NCBI GenBank assembly: GCA_019009955.1
Contig: CM032229.1
Span: forward strand, 82,711,001 to 82,775,000
DNA length: 64,000 nucleotides
Reading direction: 5' to 3'
Source of the DNA: Riptortus pedestris
Lineage: Eukaryota; Arthropoda; Insecta; Hemiptera; Alydidae
Part shown: piece after piece, positions 26,042 through 36,390 of the stretch
Numbering within the stretch: the stretch's first letter is position 1
Layout of the letters: each line of letters begins with the position of its first letter
Position numbers and translations under genes: made by a program
The notes under the pieces: generated by a model
The model's input: the letters and a program-made list of their open reading frames with translations, nothing else
What the model was told of the DNA's origin: nothing
The model's database searches: none

Positions 26042-26458
26042 TCAATTTCTACATGAAGGCCCTAGCCTCCAATTACCATCGGTTTCATTATCATTATCAC
26101 AGGCACACACTTCTCTAAGCATATTTTTCCAGTCTGTTATGGTTGTTGAAGAAATTTCTAACTCTTTCTTACAAAATTTCGTCGTTGCATAGACATTCGC
26201 CCAGGCATAAATCAACAAAATACACTTCCTTAATGTAAGTTTACAATTGCCCAACTATGTATCTTTGTAACAGCCGATTTCTAGTCTGCAACTTCTTAGA
26301 CTGCATCTAAATACTGGACCTCTTTTTTTATGAAATATAATCCTCATGAAGTGTCCTTTTCTACATTTCCTCGGTTTATACAATACTCCATACCTCTGCA
26401 AAGCCCTATATGCTATTTCTTCTGATTTAAGAACACGACTCAGTTGTACGAGATTCAT
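26042..26458 (-). pseudogene. Merlin-type (ISXO2-like DDE) transposase, N-terminal remnant
   Basis: Two minus-strand frames (26458-26255 and 26254-26042) are in phase and separated by a single TAG. Together they give about 137 codons. The first part has a zinc-ribbon-like region (YKPRKCRKGHFM, then FRCSLRSCRLEIG). The second has KLTLRKCILLIYAWA and ISSTTITDWKNMLREVC, the helix-turn-helix-like block typical of the region before the DDE core in eukaryotic ISXO2-like/Merlin transposases. The expected following GPG-(I/V)VEIDE catalytic segment is replaced by GPSCRN and a stop, so the DDE core is absent. Terminal repeats were not found. It is a dead fragment. Confidence 0.65.
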
Positions 26459-26769
26459 TATTATAAAAAAAACTTACACGCGTTTATAAAACCTCTTTCA
26501 TGCATGAAATTTATATAGCTTAGTAACAGTATAAATGAATTACTTCAACGTAACAACTGGAGTCTTTTTAATTTTCAAATGATCACTGCTACTTCAAAAA
26601 GTAACAGTGATCATATCGTAAAGTAAAAAAGACCCTTCCTATAATAATAGTGCAACCCTTACTGACAGCAGTTTATTTTAAGAGCCGAATTTTGAGGACA
26701 TTCCCTCATATCGCTGATATAATTTGTCCATAATAAGCAATAGAATACCTAAATGATACTCATTAAGAA

Positions 26770-27290
26770 AACGTCCGTCACGCTGCGGCTGTTAACTAAG
26801 CCGATTCCCCTCTTGCTTCACGTATTTGCATTTATCTCAGAACGTAAAACTTCAATGAGAATAATATTTAGACTTTTGGTTTCTGTATAACATGGTATTT
26901 CTGTTTCAATATAACAGCTTTTTGTTAATATGACATGGAGTAGAAGTGGGGGTATTATTTACTTTATAGAATTCAATTTAGAGTAAACATGTATATACAT
27001 ATATATTTATGTGTGTGTGTCTATATATATATATATAACAACATTCATAGAACATCACATTTGCAATAAGATTGATTCAATAAAATTTTGGACGCATAGC
27101 AAAGGAGTTATTTAGAATGTTCAAAATTCTCCCCCTCTAAATCCTCCCTCCCACACGTCCGATTTTAGCCGATTATTGACCTCATTTTCGTCACCTCGTG
27201 TGTTGGGATCGATGAACATTTAAGAAAATGTTTCAAAAAGCGTGTCATGAGAACGACCTCCAATAGTTGTTTCCCTGAAGGGAATCTGCT
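26770..27290 (-). mobile_element. HLR copy, short type, diverged
   Basis: Terminal ACGTCCGTCACGC lies at 26770 and the degraded palindrome (GTTTCCCTGAAGGGAATCTGC) at the right end. The G-run module is reduced, and a short TG/TA tract lies near 27009-27037. The hairpin has a base change (CGCTGCGGCTG). Confidence 0.7.
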
Positions 27291-27668
27291 AAAATATCAT
27301 GAACCTTGAAGAAGGCACTGAAGTTACCAGTGAAGGTTGGTCTTTAAACGAAAACAATTACCTGAAAATAAGTATTAATTCCAATATTATTATACAAAAT
27401 CAACTCAAACATGGCAAAAAATGAGCTTTTTTAACTTTTCACACAATTTATTTAGAATTTTGTTTAATCGGTGTACACATTTATTTTGTTTAGCTATTTT
27501 ATATAATCCTCTGACCTATTTTTTTAATGTGTTTCTTTAAATAGCAGTTTATGGTAATTGTAATTATTTTTTTCAAAAGAAGGAAAATTGAGTTTGATAC
27601 GCATTGTATTTATTTAACAATGGTCATCTTTCATCTTTAATGGCAAGTTCGAAGATAACTCTTATTCA
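27291..27668. other. AT-rich spacer, no feature seen
   Basis: No feature recognised. Confidence 0.5.
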
Positions 27669-27848
27669 TGAGAATTACACATTAAAAATAAGAGTATAAA
27701 ATTTGAAATATAATTAGAGGCTACTAGCATGATGAGTAGAACTTATTTTTATTTGGTTAGATACTTTCTACTTTAACCGCAAACCTTTTATTAAAACTCC
27801 TTTTTCTAATACATTTCTTAACCCCGCAATCACATATGATTTACAACA
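27669..27848 (-). repeat. Ty3/Gypsy LTR, probable 3' LTR
   Basis: About 180 bp bounded by TG and CA, matching 28671-28919 in the same orientation with substitutions. On the minus strand it is directly preceded by the purine tract AAGGGGGAGA (27849-27858), as expected for the polypurine tract before a 3' LTR. Confidence 0.65.
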
Positions 27849-28173
27849 TCTCCCCCTTAGATGACCCCCATAATCTGCCATTCTCCTGCAGCTGTACAGA
27901 GCGTTTCTTCAAGTGCCATCCTTCTACTTCAACCATCCAAGTATTCTGCCCGAGTATCTTCTGGATCACCCCGGCTACCAAATTTTTTAAAAGGATTTGG
28001 TCTTTCTTCGCCCACTGATTTCTTCCTGTTCTCTTTTGTATTTTTGTATGCCCCTCGTTTTCTTCTGGACATAGAAAATCCATCTGACATCTGAGTCTCC
28101 TCCCCATAAATATTTCAACTAGAGAAAGGCCCGTGGATAGGTGAGCTGTTACCCGATATTTGAAAAGAAAATT
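27841..28173 (-). pseudogene. Ty3/Gypsy Pol C-terminal segment
   Basis: The minus-strand frame contains NNFLFKYRVTAHLSTGLS, then EIFMGRRLRCQMDFL, which is the conserved block following the integrase catalytic core in Gypsy Pol (usual form YR-x-T-x-H-x3-G-x-S-P-x-E-L-x2-GR-x-LR). It continues through KKDQILLKNLVAGVIQKILG, the start of the C-terminal chromodomain-like or GPY/F-like region, and stops close to the polypurine tract. It is one or two frameshifts away from the integrase fragment upstream. Confidence 0.7.
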
Positions 28174-28183
28174 ATTCAGTTTA

Positions 28184-28636
28184 TCACCTAAAGATATTCC
28201 TATCTGACTTATCCGAATACATCTTTTTCAGGCTACTTTTCATTATCCCTAAATATTTTTCCCATTGGATTCCGGAAGATAAGCTGGGGTCGTTGCTTGT
28301 TTGATTCCAAATTGTCTCCCAAATTCTTTTCACCCAATAGATGTAAAAATAAGTACCGTTATCGGTAACTAAGGTCTTGGATTTTCCAAAATTCCCAGGT
28401 CTAGATGGATACGAGATCATACTTCTATGGTCTCTGGCCAAACTGCTAAAATATTTTCTAGCTGGTTCTTTTGCAGCATAGCGATTGCAGACAGAACATT
28501 TCCTTGAAACCTCTTTGATGTCCTTGTCCAATCCTGGTTTGCATAAAGTTAACAAATTACCAAGTACTGATCTGTCTGAACATTCAATAAACCACGACCT
28601 TTTAGTATCCTCAAAGTACCATACCTCGTTGTCCAT
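28184..28636 (-). pseudogene. Ty3/Gypsy integrase remnant, internally deleted
   Basis: A 150-codon minus-strand frame. Residues 30-55 (LCKPGLDKDIKEVSRKCSVCN) match the end of the H2C2 zinc-binding region. FGKSKTLVTDNGTYF carries the second catalytic Asp. WEKYLGIMKSSLKKM corresponds to the helix with the catalytic Glu. The segment with the first catalytic Asp is missing between AKEPARK and NFGKSK, so the enzyme cannot be functional. Upstream gag, protease, RT and RNase H are absent, so the element is deleted to under 1 kb between its LTRs. Confidence 0.75.
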
Positions 28637-28670
28637 TGTCTACGTTTGAGCTTCTCGCATTTGATCCTAG

Positions 28671-28919
28671 AGCATGAAATTAAAAATAAGAATTACAAAA
28701 TATGGAATATAATTAGAGGCTACTAGTATGATGAGCATTACGATGAGTTGAACTTATTTTTATTAGGTTAAATACTTTATACTTTAACCATAAACTTTCT
28801 ATTAAAACTTCTTTTTCTAATATATTCCCCAATTAGCCATTGTAGCAAAACGTGGACGTAAATTAATACATAAATAAATAATACATTTCTTAACCCCGCC
28901 AGCACATATTGTATACAAA
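28671..28919 (-). repeat. Ty3/Gypsy LTR, probable 5' LTR, with a SINE-tail insertion
   Basis: It aligns with 27669-27848, but an extra segment at about 28828-28882 ('ccccaattagcc' through 'aaataaata') is inserted near its right side. The insert is a 3' fragment of the SINE. The same LTR-plus-insert arrangement recurs at 35113-35300, so the insert is older than that duplication. Confidence 0.6.
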
Positions 28920-28943
28920 AATCCTGAATAAGACTTCCAAAAT

Positions 28944-29050
28944 TACTATTATTATTTATCAAGGTCCACTTTTTGCAAGGACTAAAGATTTTATTTAATG
29001 AGTCCGCCACTAAATAAATTTCTATTTCCTTTGCGGGAATCGAAATCTGA
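28944..29050 (-). mobile_element. SINE fragment
   Basis: Reverse-oriented SINE pieces: the AAT-type tail, 'gtccactttttgcaa', 'ggactaaagattttatttaatga', 'cactaaataaattt', 'gcgggaatcgaa'. The central body between tail and promoter is deleted. Confidence 0.65.
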
Positions 29051-29106
29051 AATGAATACAAATTGCCCTAAAAGAAAGTACGAAAAGAAAATGAATTCTT
29101 GTAGCT

Positions 29107-29349
29107 CCACTTCACTCGGTTGCTATACTATATTTGGGGCTCAGCTTAGCCATATGAGTTAAAGCGTTGGCCATAATCGCACATGGTAAACCTAGAGTGA
29201 CGAGTTCGATTCCCGCCTGTGCAATAGGAATTTATTTAATGAAGAACTCATTAAATATAATCCTTAGTCCCACCCTGGCTAGAAAAGAGTGGTAACCTGT
29301 AGATAACCTGTCCCAATTAGTTGTAGTAGCAAAACATGGATAATATTGA
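29107..29349 (+). mobile_element. tRNA-derived SINE, near full-length (reference copy)
   Basis: The head starts CCACTTCACTCGG. An A-box-like segment lies at about 29147-29165 (TAGCC...GTTAAAGC), and a B-box GAGTTCGATTCC lies at 29202-29213. A conserved body follows ('agtcccaccctggctagaaaa', 'ggtaacctgtagataacctg', 'cccaattag'), ending near 'aaaacatgga'. The tRNA-like head is too diverged to fold as a functional tRNA, and it is attached to a repeat body, so it is a SINE and not a tRNA gene. The tail in other copies is (AAT)n. Confidence 0.8.
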
Positions 29350-31022
29350 CCTTCAGTCAGTCTTTGTGAAGTAAAATTTTATTGACGTTTTCAGGAATTC
29401 AATTCTACGTGTTATCTACTTTCATTTTATGTAACTTTAATGAATGAAAGTAGCAACAAAATTTATGTAAGTTTTAAACATAATTATTCATATATAAATG
29501 CATTCAAAATATTTTTGTTCTTATCAGAGAATGATATAGCATCTCTTGAGGGCTGAAATCAGATGATATGCAGACCGGAAAGAGTATCAGTGGTTTCTAT
29601 AATAGTGGTAGTCCACGTAGCATTTGCTGGGGACCAATGCCTCCAAAATATGAGGCTTTAAGTTGGTTCCAAAGTACTTATAGAGGATCCCTTTATCATT
29701 CCACGTGTTTCCCATTTTAGCCCCGTTATCTCCTTAGCTTCGTGGTGAACTTTGACAATCTCCACTACATGTATTTGGGCACTGTTTAACTACAAGCTTT
29801 TAATTATGGCATGCAAGTGAATTGTTAGAACTTAGTTTGAAATGACAGAGAGCATTTGAAGCTGCCACTGTGTCTTATTCGTGATATAGAATTTTCAAGT
29901 AAGACAGAACATACTTTTACATATAGAAGTATTTGAAAAATAGTTCAAAAGTGGTAACAAGTAATCACCTATTCAAGGCTTGAGGTATCATTAATAGCCG
30001 GAGGTGATGTCGGTGGACAGAAGTTATTCTAGCTGCGAACCAGTAGCTTCTTCAGTCGGCAAGTTAACGCTATTACAGGATTCCAGCAGAAAGGTGGACA
30101 GAGAATGATTATCCTCACACCTCTAAGACGCCATTAACCATTTAGAGTTGGCCGTTCAAAAGATAGATCCACTGTTAAATGTTGCCCTCTGCAAATAAAT
30201 CTGGGATCCACAGGTAATTACACTGACTATCCCACGGCCTCTTGCATTAATACCATCCTTTTCTGCTAACATTTCTCTCAGCAATCCTACTTTATGTCCA
30301 CAGGTCGCCCTTTAGATCCTAACCAACATCTTCTCGCAACGAATAAACACTTAAAAACTATATTAATGATAACAAGTTCTACTTCCTTCCTATGATACGA
30401 GTAATATTTTTTATTCCTATCTCTAGAGTCGAGGATTTTTATTTTATTGCCGCATAAGTTTAACTTTTTTAAAAGCAGCATCGTAAAGCATTTGCTCTGC
30501 GGCTAGTGGTAATGTTGGTTGTAAATAGCCATCTCTACATAAATATAGAATTAAAACTTTCACAAAAATAACTTAAAACAAGCCAGAATGCCGTAGCAAG
30601 CAACAAGTCCTATGATGATCACTCGTACTATACGTTAATTAAATTTCTCCAATGCATTCCCAACGGAAATGTACGCCATCCTATTACATACCAATATTCC
30701 CAAAGACTCTCCTAGATATATTTCTCTATTTATAAAATTACTAAGTTCACAAAACCTTTTAGAGAACTGTAACTCCAGAAGAAGGGAAATTTTCTATCGC
30801 CAAAAAATAATACTGCATTTACACTTTGAACTCATAGGTCAAGGGTATAACTTTGCTTGCCTATGAGGAATGGAAGACATAGGACTCAAGCAAAATAAAG
30901 CTGACAACTACTGCCACAATGATTATTCGCCTAACCACGCAAGACCTAACCAACTTACAGCAAATCTTCTGCACTAATCTTTTTGCAAATGGGCTGGAAT
31001 AAAACTAAGGACAATTAAAAAA
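29350..31022. other. Single-copy stretch with a GC-richer patch
   Basis: No repeat is recognised. A patch of balanced composition at about 29990-30230 contains no convincing frame. The rest is AT-rich with nothing seen. Confidence 0.45.
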
Positions 31023-31358
31023 AAGTTCGTCACGCAGGGGCTGCGTAAACTAAGCAGATTTCACACGTGAAGTTTTACTCTCATCCATTATCTGCCCCGA
31101 TTTCATAAAAATGCAAATATCTCGGTTAATATTCAAGATAGAGAATAAATGTGTATAACAATATTTATAGTAAATGTAATTTTCAATAAGATTGGTTCTA
31201 TACAATTTTTCGATCCGACGTAAAGTAACGGAAATATTTCGAATTTTAGAAAATCCGATTTCAGCCATTAACGAACTTGATCTTTCTTTTTACATCAAAC
31301 GACTAAATATCGAGTTTTGTAACGATAAACAAAAATTGCGACCGCTAGAGCGGTAACA

Positions 31359-31427
<69 letters not shown>

Positions 31428-31547
31428 TTGAACGGACCTCATTTTCGTCATCTACTAGGTAGGGTCGATGGAAATTTGAAGAAAAATTTCGAAAATTCCG
31501 TCATGAGTACAATATCAATAGCTGATTTCCCTTGAGGGAAATCTGCT
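31023..31547 (-). mobile_element. HLR copy, short type
   Basis: AAGTTCGTCACGCAGGGGCT lies at 31023 with an intact hairpin, and the right-hand palindrome (GATTTCCCTTGAGGGAAATC) has one change. The C-run module is missing: the terminal block joins the 'atgcaaatatctcgg' module through a short unique bridge (31072-31110). A (TA)n tract lies at 31362-31424. Confidence 0.8.
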
Positions 31548-33239
31548 AAAATATCCCAACCTCAGCCATCCAATTTTCGCTCTTCAAGACGAGAAGAAGA
31601 CGTCCTATCCCGATTTTGAATTGGACATTCAAATACAACACATAGATACTTAATGATGATAACCAAACAATCGTTCTGTAGGACGGAAACACCTAACAAC
31701 CATATATTATATATTTACTGACAGCGAAAAAAGAAGGACAATGAACATAACTGAAATTATTTCATATGACAGCACATGCTTAAACTCCATACTCCAGGAT
31801 CATCGGCCTCTAGGATTATTTAATGAAATCTAAAATAAATAAAAAATTATGTTGATTTCTTCACACCTCAATATATTTTCTCATTTTCTTTGTGTTTATT
31901 GATTTACGATTTATTTTTATTTTATTTGACATTTATTTCCCAACGTATTTCAATAGAGTATTCGTTTTTGATTCCCATAAATATATTTACTACTAATAAT
32001 CTGATGCGAATGCCTGTCTCCTTTGATGCTACTTAATACCAACTCAATAAGTAATAATAACTGACTAAATTCCCAAGAAACTATGACTTAAATAAATTGT
32101 AGTTATATATTATTAAATGTTTCTCTAAGAAATTCATTCTTTTCTTATGCACTACTCGTTTTTCAAGAGTCCGTTACTCCAAATAAGAGAGAATAATGTT
32201 CATATCAACTTTATATTATTTTAGAAACTCTTTAACCATATTTGAGAAACCGATTTGATTTCCTATAATTTATTCAAGCCAACGAGAGTTTTGTTCAATA
32301 GCTATTTATTTCTCCAGGTGATTATTTTTTTGAGGCAGTAATGGATGTTAAGAGCTTTTGTCGTGTAACAGTTCCTATGGTTCGTGAGGCATGTTTCTTA
32401 TTCCCCTTCTGCAGTTCGTTAGTATATATTTTATTGGCAATATCATATTCCCTGCATTTTCTAGACATGAGATAATTTAGAAATAATAAATGTGTTTAAA
32501 TGAATATGAGTTTCCAGAAAAAAAGAAAAAAAAAGCACCTAACGAATAAACATTTTCATAAATATTAGTTTTTCTTTAAGCCTAACGTTTTTGGTCGTGT
32601 TTTAAAACTACATGTTGCATACTTAACCTTATTACAAGTCATGACTAAGAGTAGAGCAGGAATCACACTTGTTGTGACACGCCACCACACCAATAAATAA
32701 ATAATGTAAATAGTTTAGAGGCTTCATTAGATAAATGGGTCTTCTGAAATATATTGCCTTTTGTTTTAAGTGTATGTAACCTCTTCATTGTAATGTTTTG
32801 GAATCATTTCATAATAATTAATGATAGGATTTGCGCCAGGATCACATATATAATTGAAGTAGCTAAAACAATGGCTTACAATACAAGTAAGTCAGGAGCT
32901 ATCCCAAGTATGCGCCCGTTTGGCTGCTTGAAAAACAACTTCTATTTTTTAAAAAATGAACAATCTCTCATACACAGAAAATTGATAACTATGTAAATTT
33001 TTCAACATGGGAAACATGCATCATGTTAAAAATGTTGACACATGAGTCCAATATGCATCTTTACCGTGGCTTGTTTGGGAATTTCTCGGACATGGTGTTC
33101 TGACTGGAATGGAATGAGAATTTATAACATTCATAATACTCATTATTGAATGGATTATTATTTTGCTTATACTTTGGTCTTCCTTCTCTCTCGCTCACCC
33201 TCTTCCGCAATGACAGTAGTAAAAGATTTTGATGTTATG
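31548..33239. other. AT-rich stretch, no feature seen
   Basis: About 1.7 kb with homopolymer-rich sequence and no recognised repeat or gene. Confidence 0.55.
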
Positions 33240-33565
33240 CAGTGAAGCGAAACTCCCCACTCTAGGCGGGGCAAGCATCAATAACCTTGTTCAGTGAATT
33301 ATTAATAGTGAATGAAAAGCCGAGGGTACTGATATTCATTAATAATTGCCACCAAGTTAGAGAAGGGGTTGACGGAGAACTATTAGCCAGAGGGGCTACC
33401 TGGAGTCCGAGCCGCAGGGATTTCCGAGGGTTAAGCTGGGGGAACGTTGCTACCTCAATAAATAATAAAGCCATTTATAAATCAGGAATACCTTTAGAAT
33501 CAATTAGCCTTTCGCTAAGGAGGTTCGGCTCGGTTCAATATTATAGCCTTATTAATGCATATTAA
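33240..33565. other. GC-richer single-copy island 6 with homeodomain-type sites
   Basis: This segment stands out from its flanks by composition. It contains ATTCATTAATAATTGCC at 33335-33351 (overlapping TAAT cores) and GCCATTTATAAATC at 33470-33483. Opposed 92- and 70-codon frames overlap each other and match nothing I know, so I treat it as possible conserved non-coding DNA. Confidence 0.35.
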
Positions 33566-34954
33566 ATAAGGGAATAAATCACATTACTCTTGGTATTAAT
33601 TGCCTGTTTTATCCAACGGTGAAAATTCACAAATCCGCTAATGCTTAATTCTCCTTTATGGGAGAAAAGAAGCTTCTAAAGTAAATCATTAGAAAGTAAT
33701 CATCATGGACTATGATAAGACATCATGGAATATAATAAGAGTAAGTATGTGATTACCATTATCTGAATAATTGTAGCCATTGTATACCACCTATATTCAT
33801 CTATTCGACAAAGGATTAACAAAGTGTTTAGTAAAACTGTTGGAGGTAGTAACTGTTATGACAAACCACTTATTGGTGTGCTAGTTGATTGAGTACGTCC
33901 GTTAAATGAACCTGCATACATATCCGTACACATTTAGGTGCCCTTAAAAACAAATTTGAACATTCACACCAAAAAAGACTGTTACAACAAAGTGACAGCA
34001 TGAGTGAGATAGCAGGGGTAAGGGTGCCTCACCAATTCCCATTATCAATATGAGATGGTTTTACATTCAAATATTAATATATACCAAATATTTTGAAATA
34101 ATTTTAGATATCCAATTAGTAACTAAATCATGTTAATAATAATGTATGTTGTCAAATTGTACGAAATACTGTTTAATGAACTATGGGATTTTATTTTTAT
34201 TTAGGTTACGAATTGTGCATTATAATATGCCTTCAAAGAAAACAATTGGCCAAGAACAACATCTGAAAAGTAAGAATTATAATTTAAAACTTTAGCACGA
34301 TTCCTCAAGAAGCAATATGACAATCCTACCAATGACTTAAGAATGATATCTCACTACTCTGATGTAAAATAAGAGGAATCTGTTTTAGTAAATTACATAT
34401 TAACAAGAAGTAAAATATATTATGGGTTAATTCGTATACAACGCTTTGAATTATGGCAAACAGCCTTTCATGCTATTAATCTCCCCCAAAAATACACAGT
34501 TCTAACGAACTGATGGCGCAAACTGCAACCGTTAGGTGTCGGTGTATTTAAGAGCCATTTAGTACAACATCCAATCATGACGTCTAATCTCGGCTAATGG
34601 GACATCCTCTCAAATTATCTGGCCGGATGTGTTGCCGTTGCTTTCAATAATGCAATGGAACGCTTTCAGAAAGTACACCCTTGAGAATGGGAACGTATAT
34701 AAAGGAGTTGACTTCCTGTAGGATCTTATATAAACATACCAGAAGCGACACCAGTCATGTGAAAAAATGAACCAGTTGATAAAAACAAAGCCGTCCCCCA
34801 AGAATATGATTCTGGAGGAAGAAGTAGGAAAATAGGAAGGCTAACTTAGTGGTTGGGAAGAACAATCGATAGGCCTTCACGCTAGTGATGCGTAGACTAG
34901 GTTGATTTCCAGGTGAGAAAAGCACACTGATTATTATTAGTATTATTATTCGTT
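33566..34954. other. AT-rich stretch, little seen
   Basis: No repeat is recognised. A slightly GC-richer patch lies at 34500-34760 without a convincing frame. Confidence 0.45.
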
Positions 34955-35060
34955 TTTTAATCCTTTTTGTCCCTTTTAAGCTAACAGTACAATCATCATT
35001 CCTTTTTATCGCATATGTCCTATTCATTCTATTTTAATAAAACGTCATATTTTTTTTGTA
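34955..35060 (+). repeat. Direct repeat, left copy, flanking a Gypsy derivative
   Basis: It shares with 35382-35480 the sequence order 'ttttaagc.aacag.acaatcatca.tcct', 'cgcatatgt.ctatt' and 'aa..gtcatatt'. The two copies bracket the Gypsy-derived segment. Confidence 0.6.
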
Positions 35061-35069
35061 GCATACGGA

Positions 35070-35300
35070 TGGAGTCAGAACACTTCCTCGAAACCTCTTT
35101 GATGTCTAGTATGGTGAGCATTAAGATGAGTTGAACTTATTTGTATTAGGTTTGACACTTTATACTTTAACCATAAACCTTCTATTAAAACTTCTGGTTC
35201 TAATACATTCCCCAATTAGCCATTGTAGTAAAAATTGTACGTAACATTAGTACATAAATAAGTAATACATTTCTTAACCACTCAATCATATATTAAATAC
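35070..35300 (-). mobile_element. Ty3/Gypsy derivative: integrase scrap joined to an LTR
   Basis: The segment 35083-35107 matches the integrase zinc-region coding sequence at about 28495-28520 ('aacacttcctcgaaacctctttgatgtc'). It joins directly to LTR sequence beginning 'agtatggtgagcat', equivalent to 28722. The roughly 200 bp between the two in the 28-kb copy are deleted. The LTR carries the same SINE-tail insert (35206-35250) as 28828-28882. Confidence 0.65.
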
Positions 35301-35329
35301 AACAATTCTGAATAAGAATTCCGAAATTA

Positions 35330-35370
35330 TTATTGTTATTTATTAATTTCTTTTTGCCAGGGTGGGACTA
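35330..35370 (-). mobile_element. Short SINE fragment
   Basis: AAT-type tail and 'gccagggtgggacta' of the SINE with the middle deleted; it corresponds in position to the SINE fragment at 28944-29050. Confidence 0.5.
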
Positions 35371-35381
35371 TTTATTTTCTT

Positions 35382-35480
35382 TTTCCTTTAAAGCGAACAG
35401 CACAATCATCACTCCTATTTACGCATATGTTCTATTAATCCTATTTTTATATAACATCATATTCCAAGCTTAAATACAGT
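35382..35480 (+). repeat. Direct repeat, right copy
   Basis: Partner of 34955-35060, same orientation. Confidence 0.6.
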
Positions 35481-36039
35481 TTTTTTTACAGCGGAACTTT
35501 ACTAAAGGAGAAACATCACTAGCACACATTATTTAACCAATGAAAATATTAGTTAACTAACGTACTAGAGACGTCAATTTTTTTTAATAGTTAAAGATCA
35601 ATTTTTATTAATATCGTGCATAATAAAAGCTTATTTTGTTAGTGGTTGGAACTAACTAGTGATTTTAGGATACGTGGGGAGGGGAATGAGGTCCGTCGCT
35701 ACTATTTATTTATTTATTTGAGAAACCTCTACAATGGCGATTCATCTTTTAACATGTTAGAATATAATTTTACAAAATTAAATAAATATTAAAATTTTTA
35801 CACAGCTAAATTTTACAAAAGTAAAAAATAAATAGAATGGACAAAAAAATAAATATAAATTGTTAGTATATTTACAACATGAGGGAAAAAACAAAATAAA
35901 AGTAAAACAAAAATAAACTAAAAGAAAAACTTTAAATAGTTAAACTGGAAGGAGGCAAAACGTATATTCCATGAACAGTGTTTGCTATAATATATAACTT
36001 TCATAATGGTAAATAATAGCTATTATATTTCATCAAATA
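35481..36039. other. AT-rich spacer
   Basis: Very A-rich at 35750-35940. Part of this may be the 3' UTR of the LINE remnant that lies to its right on the minus strand, but no clear end is seen. Confidence 0.4.
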
Positions 36040-36390
36040 ATCCATTATTTCTTAAATACTTAAAAACACAATCTATAAATTGGCTACAGTCGGCTAGTAG
36101 TTCGCATAAATTTGTGGGCCATGGGTACGTATTTACTTGTGCGCATTTAGTTAGTATGTGTTTTACAGTAGCGTTCTATTGCAGTAGCGACACATCTTCC
36201 CTGTTCATTAGATATGAATATGTCAGTTTAGTTTGTCCTATGCGTAGGCGTGTAAGTACAATTTCTTCTCTTCTAGAGTGTCTATTTCTTGAAATCTAGT
36301 TGATAGATAGTGTGATAGTGTTTGATTAGATTTCTCTAAGTTTACTGTCAGTGTTATACGCAGCTTCTAGAAATCCTACATATCGGATCT
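36040..36390 (-). pseudogene. Non-LTR retrotransposon ORF2 C-terminal remnant
   Basis: The minus-strand translation contains NKLREI near 36335, then RREEIVLTRLRIGQTKLTYSYL (about 36285-36220) and NATVKHILTKCAQV (about 36175-36130). This is the order seen downstream of the RNase H domain in Jockey/I-type LINEs (RREE-x-x-L-x-RLRIGHT-x-LTH-x-YL, then HIL-x2-C). Stops and at least one frameshift are present, and the cysteine pair before HIL is lost. It differs from the LINE at 17408. Confidence 0.65.

Noticed and set aside
27836..28094. Plus-strand frames over the Gypsy region
   Set aside because: They are the antisense of the Pol C-terminal segment, which has clear family motifs on the minus strand.
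29147..29220. Possible tRNA gene
   Set aside because: It has a B-box and an A-box-like segment, but does not fold as a complete tRNA and is the head of a dispersed SINE.
36006..36299. 97-codon plus-strand frame
   Set aside because: It is the antisense of the LINE ORF2 C-terminal remnant on the minus strand.
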